From NCBI GenBank assembly GCA_963751245.1, contig CAVVTR010000011.1:65743-129742 (forward strand): a DNA stretch of 64,000 bases, in the 5' to 3' direction. Within the stretch, counting starts at the first letter, position 1; every line of letters begins with the position of its first letter. The notes under the pieces were generated by a model. That model did no database searches and had not been told where the DNA came from. It worked only from the letters and a program-made list of their open reading frames with translations. The stretch is from CAVVTR01 sp963751245. GTDB lineage: Bacteria; Acidobacteriota; Thermoanaerobaculia; Thermoanaerobaculales; Thermoanaerobaculaceae. This document shows positions 52,349-63,893 of this stretch, one piece after another. The position numbers and the translations under genes are program-made.

Positions 52349-53718
52349 GCGACACGCTGTGGGGAGGGACGGGCGGACTGGCGGAGGAGATCGCCGCCTT
52401 CACGGCCGCGGGGGACCGGCAATGGGACCGGCGCCTGGCCGCCTGGGACGTGCTGGGCACCCTCGGACACGTCGAGGGGCTCGCCGTCATCGGCGTGCTC
52501 GACGGGGACGAGGCCGCGGCGCTGCGCCGGGTGCTGCGCGAGATATGGCGGGACGCCCGCAGAGGGGCGTTCACCGTGACGGACGCCGACGAGGACGTCC
52601 ACACCGCGCTGGAGCGCACGCTGGTGGCGCGCCTGGGAGCGGTGGGCGAGAAGGTGCACACCGGGCGCTCGCGCAACGACCAGGTGCTGGTGGACCTGCG
52701 GCTGTACTGCAAGGACCGCCTCCTCGAGCTGTCCGCGGCGGTCCTCGACCTGGCGGCGGCGCTGACGGCGTTCGCGCGCCGGCACGCCCGGGTCGTGTGG
52801 CCCGGCTACACCCACCAGCGGCGGGCGATGCCCTCGACGGTGGGCTTGTGGGCGGGCTCGTTCGCCGAGGCGCTGCTGGACGACCTGACCCCGCTGCGCG
52901 GCGCCCTGGAGCTCGTCGACCGCTCTCCGCTGGGCAGCGCCGCCGGGTACGGCGTGCCGCTGCCCCTGCCCCGGGAGCTCGTGGCGGAGCGGCTCGGCTT
53001 CGCGGCGGTGCAGGGCAACGTGGCCGCCGTGCAGCCGTCCCGGGGCAAGCTGGACGTGGTTGTGCTCGGCGCCGCGTGGACCGTCGCCCACGACCTCGCG
53101 CGGCTCGCCTGGGACGTGATCCTGTTCTCGGCCGAGGAGTTCGGTTTCCTCACCATCCCCGGAGAGCTGGCCACGGGCTCGAGCATCATGCCCCACAAGG
53201 CGAACCCCGACGTGTTCGAGCTGACGCGCGGCCGCGCCGGCCTCGTCGGCGGGTGGCTGGCCCAGGCCGTGGCGGTGGCCGGCAGCCTTCCCAGCGGGTA
53301 TCATCGCGACCTGCAGCTGATGAAGGAGCCGTTGATGCGTGGCCTGGACACGGTCGGGGAGAGCGTGGACATGATGCGGGTCGCCGTGCCGCGCCTGGGT
53401 GTGGACCGGCGCGCGTGCGCGGCGGCGGTGGGCGGAGGCATGCTCGCCACCGACGAGGTGTTCCGCCGCGTGCGGGAGGGGACGCCGTTCCGGCAGGCGT
53501 ACCGGGAGGTGGCGGAGAGCGTGCGGGGCGGGGCGGCCCCCCCGGCGCTGGCTCCGGCGGAGATTCTCGGAGCGCGGGTGTCGACGGGCGCGCCGGGGAA
53601 CCCCGGCCTGGCGGCCCTGGGCCGCAGGATCCGGCGCGAGCAGCGGCGCGCGGAGTCCGCGCGGGCCCGGTTCGAGGCTGCGCAGCGCGCCCTCGTGGGC
53701 GGGGAGGAACGCTCGTGA
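52345..53718 (+). CDS. argH: Argininosuccinate lyase
   Basis: Splits argininosuccinate to arginine and fumarate. 457 residues of the fumarase/aspartase superfamily. The signature GSSIMPHKANPD is at about residue 277. AVGEKVHTGRSRNDQVLVDL, YTHQRRAMPSTVGLWAG and SLPSGYHRDLQLMKEPLMRG match substrate-binding regions. Overlaps the M20 gene by 4 bases and argR by 4. Confidence 0.96.
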   Translation: MSDTLWGGTGGLAEEIAAFTAAGDRQWDRRLAAWDVLGTLGHVEGLAVIGVLDGDEAAALRRVLREIWRDARRGAFTVTDADEDVHTALERTLVARLGAVGEKVHTGRSRNDQVLVDLRLYCKDRLLELSAAVLDLAAALTAFARRHARVVWPGYTHQRRAMPSTVGLWAGSFAEALLDDLTPLRGALELVDRSPLGSAAGYGVPLPLPRELVAERLGFAAVQGNVAAVQPSRGKLDVVVLGAAWTVAHDLARLAWDVILFSAEEFGFLTIPGELATGSSIMPHKANPDVFELTRGRAGLVGGWLAQAVAVAGSLPSGYHRDLQLMKEPLMRGLDTVGESVDMMRVAVPRLGVDRRACAAAVGGGMLATDEVFRRVREGTPFRQAYREVAESVRGGAAPPALAPAEILGARVSTGAPGNPGLAALGRRIRREQRRAESARARFEAAQRALVGGEERS

Positions 53719-54194
53719 CGAGGAGCGTGGCGCGGCGGAGGGAGCAGATCCTGACTCTTATCGGTGCGGAGGCCATCCACACCCAGGAGGAGCTGGCGGC
53801 GGCGCTGCGCCTGCGCGGCATCGAGGCCAGCCAGACCTCGCTCTCCAGGGACGTGGCCGCGCTGCGGCTGGTCAAGGTGGCGGGGCGGTACGCGGCGCCG
53901 GCGCCGGCGGAGGTGCCGGAGGACCCGGCGGTGGAGCGGCTGCAGCGCAACCTGTTGAGCGTCGCCAGGGCGGGGGACCACCTGCTGGTGCTGAAGACCC
54001 CTCCGGGGGAGGCCTCGGGGCTGGCCCTGGCGCTGGACCGCATGGTGCTTCCCGGCGTGGTCGGCACCGTGGCCGGGGACGACACGATCCTGGCCGCGGT
54101 GCGCTCCGCGGCGGCGGGGCGGGAGCTGGCGCGGCGGCTGCGGGAGATCGTGGGGCGGCCCCTGGCCGCCGGCGGTGAGGAGGAGGAGGCGTGA
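53715..54194 (+). CDS. argR: Arginine repressor ArgR
   Basis: Hexameric arginine-binding transcription factor that represses arginine biosynthesis. 159 residues with an N-terminal winged helix: VARRREQILTLIGAEAIHTQ, EELAAALRLRGIEASQTSLS and RDVAALRLVKVAGRYAAP. The C-terminal arginine-binding region ends GVVGTVAGDDTILAAVRSAA, with the GTxAGDDT motif. It is co-transcribed with the genes it should control, so autoregulation through the palindrome at 44912-44927 is likely. GTG overlaps argH stop. Confidence 0.95.
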   Translation: MTRSVARRREQILTLIGAEAIHTQEELAAALRLRGIEASQTSLSRDVAALRLVKVAGRYAAPAPAEVPEDPAVERLQRNLLSVARAGDHLLVLKTPPGEASGLALALDRMVLPGVVGTVAGDDTILAAVRSAAAGRELARRLREIVGRPLAAGGEEEEA

Positions 54195-55386
54195 GCCGGC
54201 GGTCATTCACGGGCGTTGCGAACGGTGGCTCGTATCCCCCCCTGCCGCTGGAGCTCTCCAGCCTGCTGCGCCCGTCGGTGCCGGCGCTGCTGGTGCTGGC
54301 GGACGGCTCCTCCTTCGCAGGGCGGGCCGCGGCGCCCGCCGAGGCGACGGGCGAGGTGGTGTTCAACACGTCGATGTTCGGCTACCAGGAGATGGTCAGC
54401 GATCCGTCCTACCGCGGGCAGATCCTGGTGCTCACGGCGCCGCACATCGGAACCGTGGGAGCCAACGAGGACGATCTCGAGGGCCGCCGCGCGTGGGTCG
54501 AGGCGCTCATCGTCTCCGACCTGACGTTCGAGCCTTCCAACTGGCGGTCGCGGGGCGCCCTGCCGGCGTTCCTCGAGGACCAGGGGGCGCCGGTGGCCTG
54601 GGGGTTCGACACCCGGGCCCTGGTCCTGCACCTGCGGGAGCGGGGCGCGCTCCCGGGGGTGCTGGCGTGCGGCGACAGGCTGGACCCGGAAGCGCTGGCG
54701 GCCCGCGCCCGGGCGGCCCACGGCACGGACGGCCTGGACCTGACCGGCGACGTCACCCGGGCGAGCGCGGAGGCGTGGGAGGCGGGGCCGTGGATGGCGG
54801 ACCGCCCGCGGAGCGAGGCGCCGGGCCCCGTGGTGACGGTGCTGGACTGCGGGGTCAAGCGGTCGATCCTGCGGCAGCTCGTGGGCGCGGGCGCCCGGGT
54901 GACGGCGATGCCGGCGGAGGCCTCGGCGGAGGAGATCCTGGCTGGGTCCCCCGACGGCGTGGTGATCTCCAACGGTCCAGGGGACCCGGCGGCGGTCGGC
55001 GGGGCGGTGGAGACCATCCGGGGGCTGACGGGCCGGGTCCCGGTGCTGGGCATCTGCCTGGGCCACCAGCTCCTCGCCCTGGCGCTGGGAGGCGGGACCT
55101 ACAAGCTCCGCTTCGGCCACCACGGCGGCAACCATCCGGTCAGGGACGAGGCGACGGGTGCCGTCTGGATCACCTCTCAGAACCACAACTACGCGGTGGA
55201 CGCGACCTCGCTGCCGGAGGGGGTGCGGGTCTCCATGGTGAACCTCACCGACGGGAGCGTGGAGGGCATCGTGGCGGAGAGCCTCGGCGCCGAGGGGATC
55301 CAGTTCCACCCCGAGGCGGGGCCGGGTCCCCACGACGCGCTGGGCGTGTTCCCGAGGTTCGTGGAGCGCTGCCGGGGGAGGCGCTG

Positions 55387-55387
<1 letters not shown>
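54191..55387 (+). CDS. carA: Carbamoyl-phosphate synthase small (glutaminase) subunit
   Basis: Hydrolyses glutamine and passes ammonia to CarB. 398 residues. The N-terminal CPS-specific domain has LVLADGSSFAGRAAAPAEAT and NTSMFGYQEMVSDPSYRGQI. The class I glutamine amidotransferase triad is visible: Cys289 in GICLGHQLLALALGGG, and His-Glu in IQFHPEAGPGPHDA. Overlaps argR by 4 bases and shares one base with carB. Confidence 0.95.
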
Positions 55388-58620
<3,233 letters not shown>

Positions 58621-58708
58621 CAGGGAAGGCTTTCCGAACCGGCCGGAGTCGTGTACCCTTCCGGCACCGCGCGGCCCCCGGGAGGGGCGGCGCCGAGGAG
58701 AAGAGGCG

Positions 58709-59290
58709 ATGAGCGGAACCTTGGAGCACGAGTGGGAGCTGGAGCTGCCCGGCGAGACGCCGGAGCAGATCCTGGCGGGGATGGTGGCGCGGGATCGCCT
58801 CTTCGGACAGGCCGTGACCCTGGAGCCGGAGGAGGACGAGTCCAACAGCGTCGAGGCCTGGTTCGGGACCACCGACGACCTGGACGGGACGACCTACAAG
58901 CTCGGCGTCTACGTCGAGCTGACCGGCCCGGAGGACTACCTGGAGCCGGCCCGGGACGCCCTCGAGGAGATCATGGGCGAGCAGCTCGAGATCGCGGCCA
59001 CCGAGGCGGAGAACGCCGTGCTGGTGGACCGCCGTCCCCTTGCCGAGATCACCTTCGAGAAGGTCGCCGAGGACGACGAGAACCAGCAGCTGGTCATGCC
59101 CGAGTGGCTGGCTCCCGAGGGGGCCGAGCTTCCCTGGGGGTTCGTCGGCGTGGACGCCTCGGGCCGGGTGTGGCCCGGCGACGAGACCATGAAGGCCCAC
59201 GGGCGCGTCGTGCTGGTGCCCTACAAGGACGAGCTCTTCGTCTACGGCCTGCCGCCCATCGAGGACGAGGAAGAGGAAGCCGCCGACTAG
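58709..59290 (+). CDS. Acidic protein of unknown function
   Basis: A 193-residue cytosolic protein starting after GAGGAGAAGAGG, with a TACCCT hexamer about 55 bases upstream. It is strongly acidic, with two Glu/Asp-rich ends (LEPEEDESNSVEAW and EDEEEEAAD). Predicted strand-helix mix, including GTTYKLGVYVELTGPEDYLE and MPEWLAPEGAELPWGFVGVD. No family is recognised. Acidic proteins of this kind can be chaperones or inhibitors, but no evidence is present. Lies 22 bases before the MaoC-type gene. Confidence 0.72.
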   Translation: MSGTLEHEWELELPGETPEQILAGMVARDRLFGQAVTLEPEEDESNSVEAWFGTTDDLDGTTYKLGVYVELTGPEDYLEPARDALEEIMGEQLEIAATEAENAVLVDRRPLAEITFEKVAEDDENQQLVMPEWLAPEGAELPWGFVGVDASGRVWPGDETMKAHGRVVLVPYKDELFVYGLPPIEDEEEEAAD

Positions 59291-59311
59291 CCGCCGCGGG
59301 GAGGCGGGCCG

Positions 59312-59809
59312 ATGACGGTCAAGGAGGGGTGGCGGGGCCGGGTGTTCGAGGACTTCGAGCTGGGGGACGTCTACGAGCATCCCCTGGGCCGGACCCTGAC
59401 GGCCACCGACAACACCTGGTTCACGCTGCTCACCGTCAACGACAACCCCGTGCACTTCGACGCCGTGTACGCGGCGCAGACCGAGTTCGGCCGCCCGCTG
59501 GTCGACTCCACCCTGACCCTGGCCGTCGTCACCGGGCTGTCGGTGTCGGACGTGTCGCGCAACGCCGTGAACCTGGGCTGGGACGAGGTGCGGCTGCCGG
59601 CGCCGGTGTTCGCCGGCGACACGCTGTACGCGCGCAGCGAGGTGCTCGAGGTGCGCGCGTCGCGGTCGCGGCCGGCCATGGGGATCGTGCGGCTGCGCAC
59701 CACCGGGTTCAACCAGGACGGCACCGTGGTCGTCGAGTTCGTGCGCGCGATCATGGTCTACCGCCGCGGCCACGTCCCCCAGGTCCGCCGCCCGTCACCC
59801 AAGCGCTGA
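59312..59809 (+). CDS. MaoC-like hydratase/dehydratase
   Basis: A 165-residue hotdog-fold protein of the MaoC family. YEHPLGRTLTATDNTWFTLL has the catalytic Asp/Asn, and NDNPVHFDAVYAAQTEFGRP the His of the active dyad. PAMGIVRLRTTGFNQDGTVV matches the second strand set. Close relatives hydrate mesaconyl-CoA or enoyl-CoA; exact substrate is unknown. It is followed by the repeat-rich intergenic region. Confidence 0.88.
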   Translation: MTVKEGWRGRVFEDFELGDVYEHPLGRTLTATDNTWFTLLTVNDNPVHFDAVYAAQTEFGRPLVDSTLTLAVVTGLSVSDVSRNAVNLGWDEVRLPAPVFAGDTLYARSEVLEVRASRSRPAMGIVRLRTTGFNQDGTVVVEFVRAIMVYRRGHVPQVRRPSPKR

Positions 59810-59909
59810 GACAGAGCGGGCGGTCGCCGCTGACGCAACCCCCCTCGCAGCGCCACGGCGCAAGCGACGGCGAGCCGGAGCGGGAAGTGGGTATGAAGCA
59901 CGTCTTGGA

Positions 59910-60535
59910 CTGGTTCAGCCCGTCGCACGTGGCAGGACCGCTCGGTGCCACTGGTAACGATTTGAATCCCTCTAAGCCGGCAGAGCTCTCAGCGCCTGAA
60001 GCTTCGAGTCGTCCGCAGCATGCTGGAATACAAATCGTTAGCGGTGGCACCGTACACCCTCCAAGCCTGCAGGGCTCTCCAGTACCACAAACGAGCCTTC
60101 ATCACTCCGCTTCCTGCTCCGGCACGCAGCCTCCAGGTCCGTGGCTCCGACACCAAGTTCTGCACCACGCTCGCCTGCACGTCGCCAGGGGTGGCTCCGA
60201 CTGCGGCCCGGACCAGGTCTCGACCCGCAAACGCGGACCACAAATCGTAGCGGGCTGAACCCCGAGCTGCTTCTGCTGAGGCCGAGGCCAGCCTCCAACC
60301 CCCACACGCTGCCCCGAACGACGGGCACCAGGCCGCGTCTCGCCGCCCGCCCCTCCCACCGCGAGGAGAGCGGTGGCACCGTACACCCTCCAAGTCTGCA
60401 GGGCTCTCCAGTACCACAGAAGTGCCTTCATCACCCACTTCCCGCTCCGGTTCGCAGTCGCTTCCGCCGTGGCGCTGTCGCGTGCTCCTGCACTCCTTGC
60501 CAGCGCGACCGGCGAAGGATCGGCCCGTGGCCGCC
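59910..60535. repeat. Long intergenic repeat, copy A
   Basis: About 626 bases that recur almost base-for-base at 63017-63649 in the same orientation. Parts are: a 45-base opening (CTGGTTCAGCCCGTCGCACG and on); the arm TAACGATTTG (59955-59964); a 66-base variable loop; the arm CAAATCGTTA (60031-60040); a 65-base unit at 60041-60105; a well-conserved stretch at about 60123-60280; then a second copy of the 65-base unit at 60370-60434. Both strands contain open frames, but in different frames between and within copies, so coding is doubtful. It fills most of the space between the MaoC-type gene and the GNAT gene. No transposase is seen. Confidence 0.85.
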
Positions 60536-60550
60536 TCGGGCCGGGCCGGG

Positions 60551-61069
60551 CTACGGCGACGGGACCGCGGCGGGCAGGGCGAAGCGCATGATGCAGTAGG
60601 GGCCGCCGGCCTGCTCGTGGAGCCCGGCGCCGAGGCGGGTGTAGAACGCCGGGATGTCGGTGCCCAGGTAGAGCTCGGCGAAGCCCAGGCGGGCCGCCTC
60701 CTCGCACAGCCGGAGGGTGAGCGCGCTGCCGATCCCCCGGCCGCGGTATTCGGGCACCACCACGAGGGCGGCGAGCCACGGGTGCAGGGCGGGGCGGTTC
60801 GGGTTGTCGTTGTGGATCAGGTTGACCGTGCCCGCGGGGCGGCCTTCGGCGAGGGCGAGCAGCGACAGCGGCACCCGGTCCGGGTCCGTCGCGTCGGCCA
60901 GCAGCCCCTCGAAGGTGGCCACGCTGTACCCGGGCCGCCCCTCCCAGAACTCGCGGTAGATCCACTCCGCCACCAGCGGCAGGTGGGCGGAGTGCCGGAA
61001 CAGGTGGTCGATCACGAAGGACACGTCGCCGCTCCCTCCGGTCACGTCTCCGCCGGACGTCCCGCTCAC
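60551..61069 (-). CDS. GNAT family N-acetyltransferase
   Basis: A 172-residue acetyltransferase of the GCN5 family. The acetyl-CoA site is LVVVPEYRGRGIGSALTLRL (the RGRGIG loop) and the C-terminal half is LGFAELYLGTDIPAFYTRLG. The start at GTG 61069 overlaps the permease stop; an inner GTG at 61036, nine bases after GGAGGG, is also possible. The acceptor is unknown. It forms a pair with the permease and lies between two long direct repeats. Confidence 0.88.
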   Translation of the reverse strand: MSGTSGGDVTGGSGDVSFVIDHLFRHSAHLPLVAEWIYREFWEGRPGYSVATFEGLLADATDPDRVPLSLLALAEGRPAGTVNLIHNDNPNRPALHPWLAALVVVPEYRGRGIGSALTLRLCEEAARLGFAELYLGTDIPAFYTRLGAGLHEQAGGPYCIMRFALPAAVPSP

Positions 61070-62685
61070 GGCCCGATCCCGCCCGTCTCCCCGGCGGCGG
61101 GGGCCTCCCGCGCCGCCCGGGTGAACGAGAGCAGGAGGAGCACAGCCCCCAGCGCCAGGTAGCCGGTGGTGAACGAGTTCGCCACCGCGCGCTGGAAGGG
61201 GTCGGCGAGGTGCCACGGCAGGTACATGGTGCCGTCGGGGGACGCCGAGTGGACGATCCCGAACCAGGTGAACCCGCCGAGGATGCCCAGGTAGGCGGCG
61301 GCGACGCGCAGCCTCCGGTCGATGAGCTCGGCGAGGAAGCCGCCCCACAGCATGGCCGTGAGGATGAACCCGTTGCCCAGCGCGACGGTGACCAGCGTCT
61401 CGGGGAGACCCTTGCCGGCCGCGTGGAGCAGCGCGTTGAAGCGCTCCGGCGGCACGATGGTCGGGTCCGACAGCTTGATGGCCAGCAGCCGCGCCACGGT
61501 GGGGAAGAACGCGAACGCCACCGCCGGGGCGTGGCGCGCCGGCGAGGCCACGAACGCCTGGACCATGATGTCCAGGGCCACGAACACCAGGATGGGCGCC
61601 AGCACCGCGCGGGGGATGAGCTCCACGATGAAGCCGACGTACCCCAGGATCCCTCCGAGGCCGATGAACAGGCCGGTCATCAGGGTGTAGCCGGCCCGCG
61701 AGCCCATCTCCTTGTAGGCGGGCTGGCCGATGTACGGCGTGGACTGGGCGACGCCGCCGCACAGCCCGGCCACCAGCGTGGCCACCGCCTCGGTCATGAG
61801 GACGTCGCGGGTGTTGAAGTCGTCGCCGGCCACCCGGGCGCTCTCGGTGACGTTGATGCCGCCGACCACCGTGAGCAGCCCGAAGGGGATGGCGATGGGC
61901 AGGTACTTGAGCGCCGGGACGAGGCCGTGGACGAACGCCAGCGTGGGGATGGGCAGCCCCATGTGCAGCGCCGCGCCGGGAGGCTGGTACGTCCCGGCGA
62001 GCAGCCCCGCCGGGCCGAGGACGTGGTACAGCGCGGTGCCGACGGCGATGGCGGCGAGGACGCCGGGGAAGTTGCGGGGCAGCCGCACCCGCGCCACCAG
62101 CGTGGTCAGGATCAGCCCCAGGGAGATCATGCCCACCAGCGGCATGCCGAAGATGTCCACCATGGGCACGAAGCCGATGAGCGCCAGGCCGATGCCGGCC
62201 AGCGACCCGAGCAGGCCGGCCTGGGGGACGACCTTCTGGACCCAGCGGCCGCAGAACGACAGCACCAGCTTGAGCACGCCGATCATCACCATGGTGGCCA
62301 TGCCGATGGCCCAGGTGGTCATGGCCGCCTCGCGCGGGTCCATGCCGTGGGCCTTCAGCGACACGAACGCCGGGCCGAGGACGGCGAGGGCGATGCCGAT
62401 GGTGGACGGGGTGTCGAGCCCCAGCGGCATGGCCGTGACGGTGCGGTTGCCGGTCCGCCGCGCCAGGCGGAACGCCATCCACGTGTAGACGAGGTCGCCG
62501 AAGAGCACCCCGAACGCGGTGCCGGGGAACATCCGCCCGTAGACGATGTCCGCGGGGTAGCCGAAGCCGAGGACGAGGATGCCGGCGAGGAAGGAGAGCA
62601 CCGTCAGGTTGTCGAACATCAAGCCGAAGAAGCCGTTGATGTCGCCGACGGCGAACCACTGGTAGGTGCGATCGCTCCGGGTCAT
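61066..62685 (-). CDS. NCS2-type xanthine/uracil permease family transporter
   Basis: A 539-residue membrane protein with about twelve to fourteen helices, such as GFFGLMFDNLTVLSFLAGIL, AAMTTWAIGMATMVMIGVLK and ALAGLIGFVPMVDIFG-type segments. Central NVTESARVAGDDFNTRDVLM and AVATLVAGLCGGVAQSTPYI resemble the NCS2/AzgA substrate region (TESxxxA and GxxxxTPY). Probably imports a purine, pyrimidine or related ring compound. The upstream leader has a GC hairpin but no purine-riboswitch core. It is followed by the overlapping GNAT gene. Confidence 0.85.
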   Translation of the reverse strand: MTRSDRTYQWFAVGDINGFFGLMFDNLTVLSFLAGILVLGFGYPADIVYGRMFPGTAFGVLFGDLVYTWMAFRLARRTGNRTVTAMPLGLDTPSTIGIALAVLGPAFVSLKAHGMDPREAAMTTWAIGMATMVMIGVLKLVLSFCGRWVQKVVPQAGLLGSLAGIGLALIGFVPMVDIFGMPLVGMISLGLILTTLVARVRLPRNFPGVLAAIAVGTALYHVLGPAGLLAGTYQPPGAALHMGLPIPTLAFVHGLVPALKYLPIAIPFGLLTVVGGINVTESARVAGDDFNTRDVLMTEAVATLVAGLCGGVAQSTPYIGQPAYKEMGSRAGYTLMTGLFIGLGGILGYVGFIVELIPRAVLAPILVFVALDIMVQAFVASPARHAPAVAFAFFPTVARLLAIKLSDPTIVPPERFNALLHAAGKGLPETLVTVALGNGFILTAMLWGGFLAELIDRRLRVAAAYLGILGGFTWFGIVHSASPDGTMYLPWHLADPFQRAVANSFTTGYLALGAVLLLLSFTRAAREAPAAGETGGIGP

Positions 62686-62700
62686 GCGGGTGGCCTCACA

Positions 62701-62725
62701 GCGCCTCCCCCGGCGCCGGAGGCGC
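62701..62725 (-). other. Hairpin in permease leader
   Basis: GCGCCTCC (62701-62708) pairs with GGAGGCGC (62718-62725), a perfect 8-bp stem 15 bases upstream of the permease ATG. It could affect translation. It is not a recognised riboswitch. Confidence 0.4.
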
Positions 62726-62865
62726 CCGGCGGGCGCGGCTCGGAGCGGGGGAGGGAAGTCGACACCGGCTCAGGCTACCCCGGGACCGCGGCGCTGCCAA
62801 GTCGTGATGGTGAGTTGTGCGGAGCGGGCGGGCGCCGCTGGCTCCTGTCAACCCGGCCCCCACCC

Positions 62866-62888
62866 CGCGGGCTGAAGCCCGCGCCTAC
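62866..62888 (-). repeat. REP-like element
   Basis: The minus strand reads GTAG followed by a near-perfect palindrome CGCGGGCT-N2-AGCCCGCG. GTAG plus palindrome is the form of REP sequences moved by RAYT transposases. Only one copy and no RAYT gene are in the window. Confidence 0.55.
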
Positions 62889-62901
62889 GTCGACTGTGCA
62901 A

Positions 62902-62959
62902 CGCTACGGGTTCTGCCGCCCGTGACTCGTTCCGCTCCGGAGTCACCGTTGCCGTAGCG
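62902..62959. repeat. Nested inverted repeats
   Basis: Outer arms CGCTACGG (62902-62909) and CCGTAGCG (62952-62959) enclose inner arms GTGACTC (62922-62928) and GAGTCAC (62940-62946). GCAACG (62898-62903) and CGTTGC (62947-62952) offer an alternative pairing. The segment can fold into a multi-stem structure. Confidence 0.6.
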
Positions 62960-63016
62960 CCGACGCGAGGCCGGCAGCGCCTCGCAGCGCCCCGGTCGCA
63001 CAAGCCTTGGCGATCA

Positions 63017-63649
63017 CTGGTTTAGCCCGTCGCATGTGGCAGGACCGCTCGGTGCCACTGGTAACGATTTGATCCCCGCCAAGCCTGCACGTCTCTCAGC
63101 GCCTCATGCTCCAAGGCGCCGGTGACGCGTACGACGACAAATCGTTAGCGGTGGCACCGTACACCCTCCAAGCCTGTAGGGCTCTCCAGCACCACAAACG
63201 AGCCTTCATCACTCCGCTTCCTGTTCCGGTGCGCAGCCTCCAGGTCCGTGGCTCCGACGCCAAGTTCTGCACCACGCTCGCCTGCACGTCGCCAGGGGTG
63301 GCTCCGACTGCGGCCCGGACCAGGTCTCGACCCGCAAACGCGGACCACAAATCGTAGCGGGCTGAACCCCGAGCTGCTTCTGCTGATGCCGCGGCCAGCC
63401 TCCACCCACCCCCGCCGCTGCCCCGACCGCCGGCACCTCAGGCTGCGCCTCGCCGCCCGCCCTGCCCACCGCGAGGAGAGCGGTGGCATCGTACACCCTC
63501 CAAGCCTGCAGGGCTCTCCAGTACCACAGACGTGCCTTCATCACTCCACTTCCCGCTCCGGTCCGCAGCCGCTTCCGCCGTGCCGCTGTCTCGTGCTCCT
63601 GCGCTCCCTCCCAGCGCTATCGTGGACGGATCGGCCCATGGCTGCCGCC
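63017..63649. repeat. Long intergenic repeat, copy B
   Basis: Second copy of the 626-base unit, same orientation as 59910-60535. The arms TAACGATTTG (63062-63071) and CAAATCGTTA (63138-63147) again bracket a loop of exactly 66 bases whose sequence differs from copy A. The 65-base units are at 63148-63212 and 63480-63544. The middle conserved stretch is nearly identical to copy A. Together with copy A it flanks the GNAT and permease genes. Confidence 0.85.
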
Positions 63650-63786
63650 CTGTATCCAGCCCCCGCCCCGCGTCCTGAAGGGCGCGACTCGCTTCGTCCG
63701 CTGGATCCTCAGGTCGCGTCTCGGCGCCGGAACCCGGGGCTCACGCGCACATGGCGCGGGGGCCAGGGGTTGTGGTGGGCTTTTTT

Positions 63787-63825
63787 TTTACACTATCCGG
63801 CTTGGTGTGGTAGTGTGATGACACT
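63787..63825 (+). promoter_or_regulatory. Possible promoter/operator before the right-edge gene
   Basis: A nine-base T tract (63781-63789) runs into TTTACA (63787-63792). TAGTGT (63811-63816) is 18 bases after it. AGTGT-N4-ACACT (63812-63825) is a perfect inverted repeat, and another ACACT is at 63790-63794. Arrangement suggests a regulated promoter, but the -10 is weak. Confidence 0.35.
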
Positions 63826-63893
63826 TCGATGATGCCGCGGCGCCCGCCCGGGCACGGGGCCTCACCGATCTCGAGACGATGCGGGAGGCGCAG

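Noticed and set aside
60020..60250. Open frames inside the long repeat (76 codons here, 83 at 63106-63357)
   Set aside because: Frames differ in starts and stops between copies, and differences between copies are not concentrated at third positions, so a protein is not supported.
62686..62770. Possible purine riboswitch before the NCS2 permease
   Set aside because: Only a GC hairpin is present; the conserved purine-aptamer loops are absent.
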